Shown here: one piece after another, positions 15,809 through 24,589 of the stretch
How the letters are laid out: every line of letters begins with the position of its first letter
Numbering within the stretch: position 1 is the first letter of the stretch
Program-made: the position numbers and the translations under genes
Assembly (NCBI RefSeq): GCF_013364275.1
Contig: NZ_CP054932.1
Coordinates: 5,208,001 to 5,272,000 of the forward strand
From: Actinomadura sp. NAK00032
Lineage (GTDB): Bacteria > Actinomycetota > Actinomycetes > Streptosporangiales > Streptosporangiaceae
Length of the DNA: 64,000 nt
Direction of reading: 5' to 3'
The notes under the pieces: model-generated
The model's database searches: none
What the model was told of the DNA's origin: nothing
Seen by the model: only the letters and a program-made list of their open reading frames with translations

Positions 15809-16801
15809 TCATGCGGTCCGCCGGATCCTGGAGAAGATCGGGACGGCGGCCAGGAACACCCAGGTGACCAGCACGAACGGCCAGGTCAGGGTGTGGCCGC
15901 CGACCACGTTGAACAGGTTGGTGAGACCGGCGGTCAGGCCGGCCGCGGTCGCCGCCCCGACCACCGCGTAGACCACGCCGGCCGGGCTGAGCACGACGAA
16001 CGTCCCGGTCAGCGCGATCCCGGTCAGGACCGCGTTGTAGCCGTACAGGCCGGCGCCGAGGTCGGCCGCCTGCGCGCCGAGCCACCAGCCGGTGAGCAGG
16101 CCGACGAGGCTGGACACGGCCGCGGCCGCGGCGACCAGCCGGCTCGACACCGCGAGCCCGATCAGGAAGATCAGCCCGACGTACCACTCGTCCTGGAAGA
16201 AGACCTGCCCGACCCCGTTGAAGAACCCGTGCCAGAAGTCGGTCCACGTCATCGCGGTCCCGGGGTCGGTGGCCGACGGCGGGGCGGTGTTGGTGTGGCC
16301 GGCCCACACTCGGGCGTAGGACGGCGCGCCGATCGCCATCACCAGGGCCACGACGCAGAACGGCGCGGTGAAGGTCGGCAGGTTGTACGGGGTGAGCACG
16401 GCGTTCATCGCCGCGGTGAGCACGCTGCCCGCGACCGACCCGCCGATGACCAGCGGGACCGTCGACCAGTCCGCGCCCAGGTAGAGCACCAGCGCGACGC
16501 CGATCAGCGTCCCGTTGAAGCCTTCGAGGCCGATCGAGATGCGGTCCCGGTCGACCCCGAGCAGGTGCGCGGTCACGGTCGCGGTCACGACGCCGAGCAG
16601 CGCGAACGCGCCGAACTGCCAGCCGCCGACGAACAGCGCGATGATGAAGATCAGCCCGGTCCAGACGCTGGGCTGGAAGTCGACCTGCGCGACGCCGCGC
16701 GGGATCGTCAGGAGGGCGTCCCTCGCCCGCTCGGACGCGGGGGCCGGGTGCTCGCCGCGCTGCCCGCCGGGCGCGTCCGCGGACGGCGGCGATGACGCCA
16801 T
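15809..16801 (-). CDS. Urea transporter, UT family
   Basis: This 330-residue membrane protein has two homologous halves, each with the UT pore signature: GLEGFNGTLIGVAL near residue 90 and LYGYNAVLTGIAL near residue 255. It lets urea enter the cell along its gradient and leads the urease operon. AAGGAG lies just before ATG 16801. The first 25 residues are hydrophilic and probably cytoplasmic. Confidence 0.93.
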   Translation of the reverse strand: MASSPPSADAPGGQRGEHPAPASERARDALLTIPRGVAQVDFQPSVWTGLIFIIALFVGGWQFGAFALLGVVTATVTAHLLGVDRDRISIGLEGFNGTLIGVALVLYLGADWSTVPLVIGGSVAGSVLTAAMNAVLTPYNLPTFTAPFCVVALVMAIGAPSYARVWAGHTNTAPPSATDPGTAMTWTDFWHGFFNGVGQVFFQDEWYVGLIFLIGLAVSSRLVAAAAAVSSLVGLLTGWWLGAQAADLGAGLYGYNAVLTGIALTGTFVVLSPAGVVYAVVGAATAAGLTAGLTNLFNVVGGHTLTWPFVLVTWVFLAAVPIFSRIRRTA

Positions 16802-17024
16802 GGAAGCTCCTTCGGATCACCGGAATCCGCATCGCCCCGAGCGACCCGGCATTCATCGATGTGCACGACAACCAGGACGCTTCCCACGTTTCCTCACCGG
16901 GAAAAACCGTTGGCGGCAAATCATTGGTCAAGGCATGGAATGTCGAGTTTGCCGGACCACCTGAACGCCAAACATAAAAGCGGAAGCTCACCCGCCGCAC
17001 TCTCGGGGGGAGACGGATCGACGA
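16802..17024. promoter_or_regulatory. Divergent nitrogen promoter region (urea channel / amt)
   Basis: These 223 nt separate the divergent urea-transporter and ammonium-transporter genes and are visibly more A/T-rich than the surroundings (for example 16900-16980). Nitrogen control by a GlnR-type regulator is expected for such genes, but I could not find a convincing GTnAC-N6-GAAAC pair. Confidence 0.5.
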
Positions 17025-18248
17025 TTGGTTCCGCATATGTCGACGGGCCTCAATACGGGGGACTCCGCCTGGCTCATGGTGAGCACCGCGATGGTGCTCC
17101 TCATGACCCCCGGCCTCGCCTATTTCTACGGCGGCATGGTCCGCTCGAAGAACATGCTGTCGATGCTCTACATGAGCTTCATCTCGATCAGCGTCGTCAC
17201 GATCCTGTGGTTCCTCTACGGGTACGGGATCGCGTTCGGCGACGACGCCGGCGGCGCCGGGCTCATCGGCTGGGGCGACTGGCGGCTCGGGCACATCGCG
17301 CCGACCGCGCTGCAGGGCGCCATCCCGGAGCAGATCTACGTCTGCTTCCAGCTCACGTTCGCGATCATCACGGTGGCGCTGATCAGCGGCTCGATCGCGG
17401 GCCGCGCCCGGTTCGGGCCGTGGGTGCTGTTCGTCGTCGTGTGGGTGACGGTGGTCTACCTCCCCATCGCGCACTGGGTGTTCGCCGATTCGGGATGGCT
17501 CAGCAAATGGGGCGTCATGGATTTCGCGGGCGGGCTGGTCGTCGAGCTGAACTCCGGCATCTCGGGGCTCGCGATGGCGCTCGTGCTGGGGCCGGGCGTC
17601 GCGTTCCGGCGCGGCGAGGGCCCCCGCCCGGGCAACATCCCGTTCGTGCTGCTCGGCCTCGGCCTGCTGTGGTTCGGCTGGTTCGGCTTCAACGCCGGGT
17701 CGGCGCTGACCGACGGCGCGCTGGCGACCCGGGCGTTCGTCAGCACGATGATCGCGGGCTGCGCCGGGATGCTGGCCTGGCGGACGCTGGAGTGGCTGCG
17801 CTTCCGGCACCTGACCAAGCTCGGCTCCACCAGCGGCGCGCTGGCCGGGCTGGTCGCCATCACCCCGTCCTGCGCCTTCGTCAGCGTCGAGGGCGCGTTC
17901 GCGGTCGGCGTGGTGGCCGCGCTCGTGTGCAGCTACGCGGTGGAACTGAAGCTCGTCGCCGGGTACGACGACACCCTCGACGTCGTCGGGATCCACGGCG
18001 CGGGCGGGATCGTCGGGGTGGTGGCGCTCGGCTTCCTGTCCACCGGCTGGGAGCGCGGCACGCCGGGGCTGTTCTACGGCGGCCCGGCCTCGGTGCTGGG
18101 CAAGCAGGTCGTCGCGGTGCTCGCCGTCGCCGCCTACGCCTTCGTCGTCACCTACCTCATCGGCAAGATCATCGACCGGCTGTTCCGGATGCGGACGACC
18201 GAGGAGGAGCAGGCGCGGGGCATGGACGCCGCGTTCGCCGATGACTGA
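17025..18248 (+). CDS. amt: Ammonium transporter, Amt family
   Basis: This 407-residue protein has 11 membrane segments and Amt signatures (TPGLAYFYGGMVRSKN near the N-terminus, DFAGGLVVELNSG, and the pore histidine in IHGAGGIVG). It imports ammonium and pairs logically with the divergent urea system. The start is uncertain: GGGGGGAG at 17005-17012 is 12 nt from TTG 17025 but 24 nt from ATG 17037. TTG is kept here; the ATG would shorten it by four residues. It overlaps the next gene by 8 nt. Confidence 0.95.
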   Translation: MVPHMSTGLNTGDSAWLMVSTAMVLLMTPGLAYFYGGMVRSKNMLSMLYMSFISISVVTILWFLYGYGIAFGDDAGGAGLIGWGDWRLGHIAPTALQGAIPEQIYVCFQLTFAIITVALISGSIAGRARFGPWVLFVVVWVTVVYLPIAHWVFADSGWLSKWGVMDFAGGLVVELNSGISGLAMALVLGPGVAFRRGEGPRPGNIPFVLLGLGLLWFGWFGFNAGSALTDGALATRAFVSTMIAGCAGMLAWRTLEWLRFRHLTKLGSTSGALAGLVAITPSCAFVSVEGAFAVGVVAALVCSYAVELKLVAGYDDTLDVVGIHGAGGIVGVVALGFLSTGWERGTPGLFYGGPASVLGKQVVAVLAVAAYAFVVTYLIGKIIDRLFRMRTTEEEQARGMDAAFADD

Positions 18249-20193
18249 CCCCGGCACGGCGGCGGACGGCCCCGGCACGGCGGCGGACGGCCCCGGCACG
18301 GCGGCGGACGGCCCCGGCACGGCGGCGGACGGCCCCGCCCCGGACCCCGGCCGGGCGCTCGTGCACGCGCGCGGGCCGTTCACGGGCCCGCGGCGGCCGA
18401 AGCTCCAGCGCCGGCACGGGGAGGGCGACAAGAGCCACCTCACCAGCCTGCAGGGCCTGGTCGCGCTGTCGCTGGACGCGCTCAGCTCCGTCGCCTACGG
18501 GCCGGAGGCGATCGCGCTGGTGCTGGTCACCGCAGGCGTCACCGAGGTGCGGCGCACCCTGCCGGTGACCCTGGCCATCGTGGCGCTGCTGGTCGTGCTC
18601 GTGGTGTCGTACCGGCAGGTGATCGCCGTGCATCCCGGCGGCGGCGGCTCCTACGCGGTGGCGAAGACGGACATGGGGCAGCGGATGGGCATGCTCGCCG
18701 CCGCCGCGCTGATCGTGGACTACGTGCTCACCGTGGCGGTCAGCCTGGCCTCGGGCGCGGCCACCCTCGCCTCGGCGTTCCCGGCGCTGCGGCCGCACAT
18801 GCTCGCGGTGGCGCTGGTGGTGCTGCTGGTGCTCACCGCGGTGAACCTCTACGGGATCACCGACAGCGCCCGGTTCCTGATGGCGCCGACCCTGCTGTTC
18901 ATCGCGACCATCCTCGGCATCGTCGCGGTCGGGCTGATCCGAGGGCACCCGGTGGCGTCCGTCGGCGGCGCGCCGCTCCCCCAGCCGCACGAGGCGCTGG
19001 GCGTGCTGCTGGTCCTCAAGGCGTTCTCGGCCGGGTGCGCCGCGCTGACCGGAGTGGAGGCCATCGCCAACGGCGTGCCGATGTTCCGCCGGCCGCGCGT
19101 CGCGCGGGCGCAGCGCACCGAGCTGATGCTGGGCGCGCTGCTCGGCGTGATGCTCATCGGGCTGGCGCTGCTGATCCGGCGGGACGTCCTCGCCCCGCGC
19201 GCCGGCGTGACGCTGCTCGCCCAGCTCACCGCGGGCGCCTACGGCACCGGCTGGCTCTACCAGGCGGCCGGGGTGATCGTCGCGGTCGCGCTGACGCTCG
19301 CCGCCAACACCAGCTTCGGCGGCCTGCCCGTCCTGCTGAGCCTGCTCGCCAAGGACCGCAGGCTGCCGCACCTGTTCACGCTGCGCGGCGAGCGGCCGGT
19401 GCACCGGTACGGCGTCCTCGCCGTGGCGGCGGCCGCCGCCGTGCTGCTGATCGCCGTGGACGCCCAGACGCACCGGCTGCTCCCGCTGTTCGCCGTCGGG
19501 GTGTTCACCGGGTTCACCATCAGCCAGGCGGGGCTCGTCCTGCACTGGTCGCGGCTCCGCCCGGCCCAGTGGGCGGGCAAGGCGCTGCTGAACGGCACCG
19601 GCGCCGTCCTCACCGCGGTCGCGACCGCGGTCCTGCTCGTCACCAAGTTCGAGGAGGGCGCGTGGGCGGTCGTCGTCGCGGTGCCGCTGCTGATGCTGCT
19701 GTTCGCCCGCATCCGCCGCTACTACGACCGCGTCGGCGCGGAGCTCGGGCTCGGCCGCGTCCCGGCGCACCGGCCGGACGCGGCCCGCGCCGCGTGGCGG
19801 ATCATCGTGCCGGTGGACGACCTCGGCACGATGGCGGAACGGGCCCTGAGCACCGCGCTCAGCATCAGCGGCGACGTCGCCGCGGTCGCGGTGCGCACCG
19901 GCGAGGAGCACGCCCGCGACCTCCGGGAGCGGTGGGACCGCTGGGACCCCGGGGTGCGGCTGACCGTCCTCGACAGCCCGCAGGACGCGAAGATCCGTCC
20001 CGTCGTCGACCACGTCCGGCGGGTGGCGGCGGACGGCGGCGGCCCGTCCATGGTGCTCATCCCGATCGTCGAGTCGAGCCGGCCCCGCTACCGGTTCCTC
20101 TACGACCAGCGCAGCCTGCTCCTCGCGGAGGCGGTGCGCGAGCACGTCCCGGACGTCCCGGTCTGCATGGTCCCGCACCGCGTCACCGGCTGA
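18241..20193 (+). CDS. APC-superfamily permease, KimA-like, with C-terminal USP-like domain
   Basis: This 650-residue protein has about 12 membrane segments and the markers SLDALSSVAYGPEAI and AVHPGGGGSY. A soluble domain follows from about residue 510. This layout matches KimA-type potassium/proton symporters; an amino-acid permease is the alternative. The N-terminus is made of four perfect 21-bp repeats (GTAADGP). The ATG overlaps amt by 8 nt, so it may be cotranscribed with nitrogen genes. It converges on the CitE-like gene. Confidence 0.8.
   Translation: MTDPGTAADGPGTAADGPGTAADGPGTAADGPAPDPGRALVHARGPFTGPRRPKLQRRHGEGDKSHLTSLQGLVALSLDALSSVAYGPEAIALVLVTAGVTEVRRTLPVTLAIVALLVVLVVSYRQVIAVHPGGGGSYAVAKTDMGQRMGMLAAAALIVDYVLTVAVSLASGAATLASAFPALRPHMLAVALVVLLVLTAVNLYGITDSARFLMAPTLLFIATILGIVAVGLIRGHPVASVGGAPLPQPHEALGVLLVLKAFSAGCAALTGVEAIANGVPMFRRPRVARAQRTELMLGALLGVMLIGLALLIRRDVLAPRAGVTLLAQLTAGAYGTGWLYQAAGVIVAVALTLAANTSFGGLPVLLSLLAKDRRLPHLFTLRGERPVHRYGVLAVAAAAAVLLIAVDAQTHRLLPLFAVGVFTGFTISQAGLVLHWSRLRPAQWAGKALLNGTGAVLTAVATAVLLVTKFEEGAWAVVVAVPLLMLLFARIRRYYDRVGAELGLGRVPAHRPDAARAAWRIIVPVDDLGTMAERALSTALSISGDVAAVAVRTGEEHARDLRERWDRWDPGVRLTVLDSPQDAKIRPVVDHVRRVAADGGGPSMVLIPIVESSRPRYRFLYDQRSLLLAEAVREHVPDVPVCMVPHRVTG
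18249..18332 (+). repeat. Four perfect 21-bp tandem repeats at the start of the KimA-like gene
   Basis: Units at 18249-18269, 18270-18290, 18291-18311 and 18312-18332 are identical and code for the heptad P-G-T-A-A-D-G. They form a disordered cytoplasmic N-terminus. Being perfect, they are probably recent and length-variable between strains. Confidence 0.95.
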
Positions 20194-20205
20194 CCGCCCG
20201 CCGGA

Positions 20206-21027
20206 TCAGGAGAGCAAGCGGCGGGCGGCGCGGACGACGGCCTCGTCCACGAGACGTCCGGCGTCGTCGGTGAAGACGGCCGAGCCCGCGGCGAGCGACG
20301 CCTCGTACCCGGCGAGGAGCGCGCGGGCCCGCTCGACCTCCTCCGGCGACGGGGTGAAGACCTCGGCGGCGACCGGCAGCTGGGCGGGGTGGATGCAGGC
20401 CCGGCCGTGGAAGCCGAGCCGCTTGAGCCGCCGCGTCGTCGCCCGGAAGGCGTCCAGGTCCCGGAACTCGGTGGAGACCGGGGCGATCGGGGCGGGCAGC
20501 CCGGCGGCGGCGGACGCGGCGACGACCTGGGACCGCGCCCACAGCAGCTCCGCCTCGTCCGGTCCCGGGGTGACGCCGAGGTCGGCGGCCAGGTCCGCCT
20601 CGCCGAGCTGGAGGCCCGCGACGCGGGGGGCGGACGCGATCTCCCGCGCCGCGAACACCGCCGCCGCCGACTCCAGCAGCGCGACGACCGGCAGCTCGGG
20701 CAGGCCCGCGCCGGTGAGCACCGCGTCCAGGGCGCGCAGCCCGGCGGCGCTCTCGGTCTTGGCGGCGCACAGGCCGTCCAGCCCCGGCCCGGCGACCGCG
20801 CGGGCGTCGGCGAGGCCGTGCTCGCCGGGGTTGATCCGGACGGTCACCGCCGGCCGGTCGTCCGGCAGCGTCCGGAGCCAGCCGGCGACCTCGGCGCGGG
20901 TGCGCTCCTTCGCGGCGACCGGCACCGCGTCCTCCAGGTCGACGATCAGCTCCTCCGCGCCGCTGCGCAGGGCCTTCGCGAGGCGGTCGGGGCGGTCGCC
21001 CGGCACGTACAGCGCGGTCGTCCTCAT
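20206..21027 (-). CDS. HpcH/HpaI aldolase, CitE-like acyl-CoA lyase
   Basis: This 273-residue TIM-barrel protein begins TTALYVPGDRPDRL and has VDLEDAVP (metal region), ALLESAAAV, and LGEADLAADLG. CitE-like enzymes cleave or form beta-hydroxyacyl-CoA or malyl/citramalyl-CoA thioesters without a citrate-lyase complex. It is the last gene of an 11-gene operon and overlaps the acyl-CoA dehydrogenase stop by 4 nt. The exact substrate is unknown; a C4-C5 dicarboxylic thioester is plausible given the CoA transferase in the same operon. Confidence 0.85.
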   Translation of the reverse strand: MRTTALYVPGDRPDRLAKALRSGAEELIVDLEDAVPVAAKERTRAEVAGWLRTLPDDRPAVTVRINPGEHGLADARAVAGPGLDGLCAAKTESAAGLRALDAVLTGAGLPELPVVALLESAAAVFAAREIASAPRVAGLQLGEADLAADLGVTPGPDEAELLWARSQVVAASAAAGLPAPIAPVSTEFRDLDAFRATTRRLKRLGFHGRACIHPAQLPVAAEVFTPSPEEVERARALLAGYEASLAAGSAVFTDDAGRLVDEAVVRAARRLLS

Positions 21028-22178
21028 CCGACGGTCTCCTTGCCGGAGGTCAGGGCCTTGGCGATGACGGTGCGCATGATGTCGTTGGTGCCCTCGCCGA
21101 TGCTCATCAGCGGCGCGTCCCGGTAGAGGCGCTCGACGGCGAACTCCTTGGAGTAGCCGTAGCCGCCGTGGACCTGCATCGAGGTGAGCGCGCACTCCAT
21201 CGCGGCCTCGCTGGCGAACGTCTTGGCCATCCCCGCCTGCATGTCGACGCGGTCGCCGGCGTCGGCGCGGGACGCGGCCCAGTAGACCAGCAGGCGCGCG
21301 GCCTGCACCTTGATCGCCATGTCGGCGAGCTTCAGCTGGATCGCCTGGAAGTCCTGGATGGGGCGGCCGAACGCCTCCCGCTCCGCCGCGTACCGCAGCG
21401 CCTCGTCGTAGGCGGCCTGGGCGATGCCGAGCGACCGGGCGGCGACGTTGATGCGGCCGGTCTCCAGCCCGGACAGCACCTGCTGCATGCCGCGCCCCTC
21501 GACGCCGCCGAGCAGGTTCGCGGCCGGGACGCGGACGCCGTCGAACACGATCTCGCAGGACTCGGTGCCCTTGTAGCCGAGCTTGGGCAGGTCCCGCAGC
21601 ACCTCGAAGCCGTCCTCGACGAGCAGGACGGACATGCCCCGGTGCGCCGGGGAGGCGGTGGGGTCGGTCTTGACCAGGACGGGCAGCGGGCTCGCGTGCC
21701 GGGCGTTGGTGATCCATGTCTTTCGGCCGTCGACGACGTAGTGGTCGCCGTCGCGGCGCGCGGTGGCGGCGATGCCCTGCAGGTCGGTGCCGGCGCCCGG
21801 CTCGGTGAGGCCGATGCCGGTGCGGCGCCGTCCGGCGGCCAGGTCGGGCAGGAAGCGGTCCTTCTGCTCCGGCGTGCCGTGCCTGGCGATCATCCAGCAG
21901 GACAGCGAGTGGCTGCCGAGGATGCCGGCGATGCCCATCCAGCCCTTGGAGATCTCCTCGAAGACCAGGGCGAAGGAGACCATGTCGGCGCCGAGCCCGC
22001 CGTACTCCTCGGGGACGGTCAGCCCGAACAGGCCGAGGCCCTTCATCGTCTCGACGATCTCGGCGGGGTACCGGTCGGCCGCCTCCCACTCCTGGACGAC
22101 GGGGCGGATCTCGCGGTCGACGAAGTCGCGGAGGGTGTCGCGGAAGAGCCGCTGCTCTTCGGTCAGTTCGAAGTCCAT
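21024..22178 (-). CDS. Acyl-CoA dehydrogenase
   Basis: This 384-residue flavoenzyme has GLTVPEEYGG, IGLTEPGAGTD (FAD and substrate contacts), TWITNARHA and the C-terminal signature HGGYGYSKEFAVERLYRDA. It introduces the alpha-beta double bond in an acyl-CoA, feeding the MaoC-type hydratases of the same operon. It overlaps the DUF35 gene by 1 nt. The usual catalytic glutamate falls within the C-terminal helix segment but its position cannot be fixed by eye. Confidence 0.93.
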   Translation of the reverse strand: MDFELTEEQRLFRDTLRDFVDREIRPVVQEWEAADRYPAEIVETMKGLGLFGLTVPEEYGGLGADMVSFALVFEEISKGWMGIAGILGSHSLSCWMIARHGTPEQKDRFLPDLAAGRRRTGIGLTEPGAGTDLQGIAATARRDGDHYVVDGRKTWITNARHASPLPVLVKTDPTASPAHRGMSVLLVEDGFEVLRDLPKLGYKGTESCEIVFDGVRVPAANLLGGVEGRGMQQVLSGLETGRINVAARSLGIAQAAYDEALRYAAEREAFGRPIQDFQAIQLKLADMAIKVQAARLLVYWAASRADAGDRVDMQAGMAKTFASEAAMECALTSMQVHGGYGYSKEFAVERLYRDAPLMSIGEGTNDIMRTVIAKALTSGKETVG

Positions 22179-22537
22179 CAGGCGTCCTTGGTGAAGATGG
22201 GGAGGTTGCGGCCGTCGGGGAGCGGCCGCCAGGCGAGCCGCACCGGCTCGTCGCACGCCCACGGCCCCGGGCCGTCAAGATGGCTGAGGATGATCGGGCC
22301 CTCGGCGAGCCGGACCCGCGCGACCGTGTAGGGGACCTCGACGTCCGGGGCGGGCGCGCGGTGCACGACGGTGAAGGAGTCGACGGTGCCGCGCCCGGAC
22401 GCCGCCGCGAACTCCAGCGACGTGCCGCCGCAGGCCGTGCAGAGCTCGCGCGGGTAGTGCTGGGCGTGCCCGCAGGCGCAGCGCTGGACGACCAGGCGCC
22501 GCTCGCGGGTCGCGTCCCACCATTCGTCCTCGATCAT
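22178..22537 (-). CDS. DUF35 / Zn-ribbon OB-fold protein
   Basis: This 119-residue protein has a zinc ribbon (C-x-C-x13-C-x2-C, in CACGHAQHY and LCTACGG) followed by an OB-fold. DUF35 proteins partner thiolase-like enzymes, for example the retro-aldolases Ltp2/ChsH2 in steroid side-chain cleavage. Here it directly follows the thiolase-like gene with a 4-nt overlap, so a two-protein complex is very likely. Confidence 0.9.
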   Translation of the reverse strand: MIEDEWWDATRERRLVVQRCACGHAQHYPRELCTACGGTSLEFAAASGRGTVDSFTVVHRAPAPDVEVPYTVARVRLAEGPIILSHLDGPGPWACDEPVRLAWRPLPDGRNLPIFTKDA

Positions 22538-23676
22538 CGGTCCGCTCCCAGCAGGACGGTGGCGTGGCTGGACAGGATGCCGCCGGTGCCGTGCGCGAGC
22601 GCGGTCTCGGCGCCGGCGACCTGCCGGTCCCCGCACTCGCCGCGCAGCTGCCGGACGGCCTCGACGAGCAGCAGCAGCCCGTACTGGCCGGGATGGCAGT
22701 AGGACAGGCCGCCGCCGTTGGTGTTGAGCGGCAGGCCGCCGCCCGGGCGGATCCGGCCGTCCGCGATGAACCCGGCGGCCTCGCCCGGCGCGCAGAAGCC
22801 GAGGCCCTCCAGGGTGAGCAGCACGGTGATGGTGAACGAGTCGTAGACCTCGGCGACGTCGACGTCGGACGGGGTGAGCCCCGCCATCGCGAACGCGCGC
22901 CGCCCCGAGTCGAACGAGCCGGGGCGCAGCAGGTCGCCCGCCGAGGTCATGCTGGTGTTGGTCGTCGACTCCCCGTAGCCGAGCACGACCGCCGGGGGCC
23001 TGCGCAGGTCGCGGGCCCGCTCTAGGGAGGTGAGCACGACCGCGCCGCCGCCGTCGGTGACCAGGCAGCAGTCGGCGCTGGTCAGCGGCGTGGAGACCAT
23101 CGGCGCGCCGAGGACGTCCGGCGCGGTCAGCGGGCCCTTGCCGTACCGGAACGCCCTGGGGTTGAGCAGCGCCCATTCGCGGGCGGCGACGGCGACCTCG
23201 GCGAGTTGCTCGCGCGAGGCGCCGTAGGCGTGCAGGTACCGCTGGGCCGCCATCGCGTAGTACGAGATCGGGTACAGCGGGGCGTAGGGCGACTCGAACA
23301 CCGCCTCGGGGGTGTGCGGGTCGAGCACGCCGCCGAGCGACCGGGACCGCGCGGACCGCTGGTTCGACGCGAACGTGATGAGGACCGTGCGGCACTGCCC
23401 CGCCTCGATCGCCTGCGCGGCCCGCGCCACGAACATCTCGAACGCGGACCCGCCGGCGAACGTCGAGTCCGTCCAGGACGGCTCGATCCCCAGGTAGTCG
23501 GCGAGCTGGGTGGCGGAGAACCGGGAGATCCCGGTGGTGGCGATCCCGTCGACGTCGGCGAGCGCGAGGCCCGCGTCGTCCAGCGCCCGGGTGACGGCCT
23601 GCGCCTGCAGGCCGAGGATCGACTTCCCGGTCACGCCGAGGTCGGACTCGGCCGCCCCCGCGATGGCGACGGTCAC
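22534..23676 (-). CDS. Thiolase-superfamily protein, SCP2/Ltp2-like
   Basis: This 380-residue protein has the SCP2-thiolase layout (EVYDSFTI, LPLNTNGGGLSYCHPGQYG). The N-terminal position that holds the nucleophilic cysteine in true thiolases falls in STFAGGSAFEM and has no Cys. That is typical of Ltp2-type retro-aldolases that use the DUF35 partner. It probably cleaves a beta-hydroxyacyl-CoA rather than a beta-ketoacyl-CoA (inference). GTG start overlaps the MaoC gene by 4 nt. Confidence 0.82.
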   Translation of the reverse strand: MTVAIAGAAESDLGVTGKSILGLQAQAVTRALDDAGLALADVDGIATTGISRFSATQLADYLGIEPSWTDSTFAGGSAFEMFVARAAQAIEAGQCRTVLITFASNQRSARSRSLGGVLDPHTPEAVFESPYAPLYPISYYAMAAQRYLHAYGASREQLAEVAVAAREWALLNPRAFRYGKGPLTAPDVLGAPMVSTPLTSADCCLVTDGGGAVVLTSLERARDLRRPPAVVLGYGESTTNTSMTSAGDLLRPGSFDSGRRAFAMAGLTPSDVDVAEVYDSFTITVLLTLEGLGFCAPGEAAGFIADGRIRPGGGLPLNTNGGGLSYCHPGQYGLLLLVEAVRQLRGECGDRQVAGAETALAHGTGGILSSHATVLLGADR

Positions 23677-24092
23677 GGCGTCCCCTCGCCCGGCCGCACC
23701 CCGCCGAGTCTCACCTGGCAGCCCGCCGGCGCGACCGCGACCCGGCCGTCGTCCACCACCACGACCTGCTGCTCGATGGTCAGCAGTCCGTCCTCCGCGG
23801 CGGTGACGGTGCCGGTGCAGCGGACGGTCTCCCCCGCGAACACCAGGTTCTTGAACCGGAAGGACAGCTTCGCCAGCCGGGCGGACGGGCCGAGCCAGTC
23901 CTGCACCTGCTCGGCCAGCAGCGCCCCGAAGACCTGGCCGTCCACGACGGGCGCGGGCAGCCTGCGCGGCTCCAGGAACGCGGGGTCGTAGTGCATGCGG
24001 TGCCAGTCCCAGGTGGCGCCGGCGTAGGCGACCATGTCGGCGAGCTCGATGCGGCGCACCAGCTCCGGCACCGCCTCCCCCGCGGCCGTCAT
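23673..24092 (-). CDS. MaoC-like hydratase subunit, HadB-type
   Basis: This 139-residue hot-dog protein has the segment ATWDWHRMHYDP, where the Asp and His of the R-hydratase motif lie, and DGQVFGALLA. It sits beside an N-terminal MaoC-like subunit, so the two probably form a heterodimeric enoyl-CoA hydratase like HadAB or ChsH1-ChsH2. Overlaps on both sides are 4 nt. Confidence 0.85.
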   Translation of the reverse strand: MTAAGEAVPELVRRIELADMVAYAGATWDWHRMHYDPAFLEPRRLPAPVVDGQVFGALLAEQVQDWLGPSARLAKLSFRFKNLVFAGETVRCTGTVTAAEDGLLTIEQQVVVVDDGRVAVAPAGCQVRLGGVRPGEGTP

Positions 24093-24589
24093 GCGATCTC
24101 CACGTAGATCAGGGTCTCCTCGTTGGAGGCGAGCGGCTCGCCGTGCCGGTCGGTGTAGGTCGCGGTGGAGGTGACGATGAGCATCGCCTGCCCCCGCGCG
24201 TTGACCCGCTCGGTGATGTCGGTGATCCGCCAGGTGGCGGTGACGACGTCGTCCGGGCGGACCGGCCGGTGGAACTCGTAGGAGTTGCCGCCGCGCACCA
24301 GCCGGGTGCCGGGCACGTCCAGGTGCCAGCTGTGCCCGGCGAAGCCGTCGTCGTCGCGGCGCAGGCCGGTGTACTGGTTCGTCTCGAAGATCAGCGTCGG
24401 CGGGGCGACCACCCCGGCGTGGCCGTGCTCGCGCGCGTAGGCGTCGTCGGTGTAGAGCGGGTTGGCGTCGCCGACGGCCTCGGCGAAGTACCGGATCGAG
24501 GCGCGGCCCAGCTCCTCGGGCGCGGTGTAGACGACCTCGCGGCCGACGAGCGCCTTCATCTCCTCGGTCAGCAGGCTCGCTCCGCTCAT
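24089..24589 (-). CDS. MaoC N-terminal-type hydratase subunit, HadA-like
   Basis: This 166-residue hot-dog protein begins with the FAS1-like dehydratase domain (EELGRASIRYFAEAVGDANP, then HAGVVAPPTLIFE). This half usually binds substrate, while the partner next door carries the catalytic dyad. ATG 24589 overlaps the Rid gene stop. Confidence 0.85.
   Translation of the reverse strand: MSGASLLTEEMKALVGREVVYTAPEELGRASIRYFAEAVGDANPLYTDDAYAREHGHAGVVAPPTLIFETNQYTGLRRDDDGFAGHSWHLDVPGTRLVRGGNSYEFHRPVRPDDVVTATWRITDITERVNARGQAMLIVTSTATYTDRHGEPLASNEETLIYVEIA

Noticed and set aside
16860..16990. GlnR boxes in the urea channel/amt divergent promoter
   Set aside because: Only loose fragments such as GTTTC and GGGAA were seen; no pair with the right sequence and spacing.
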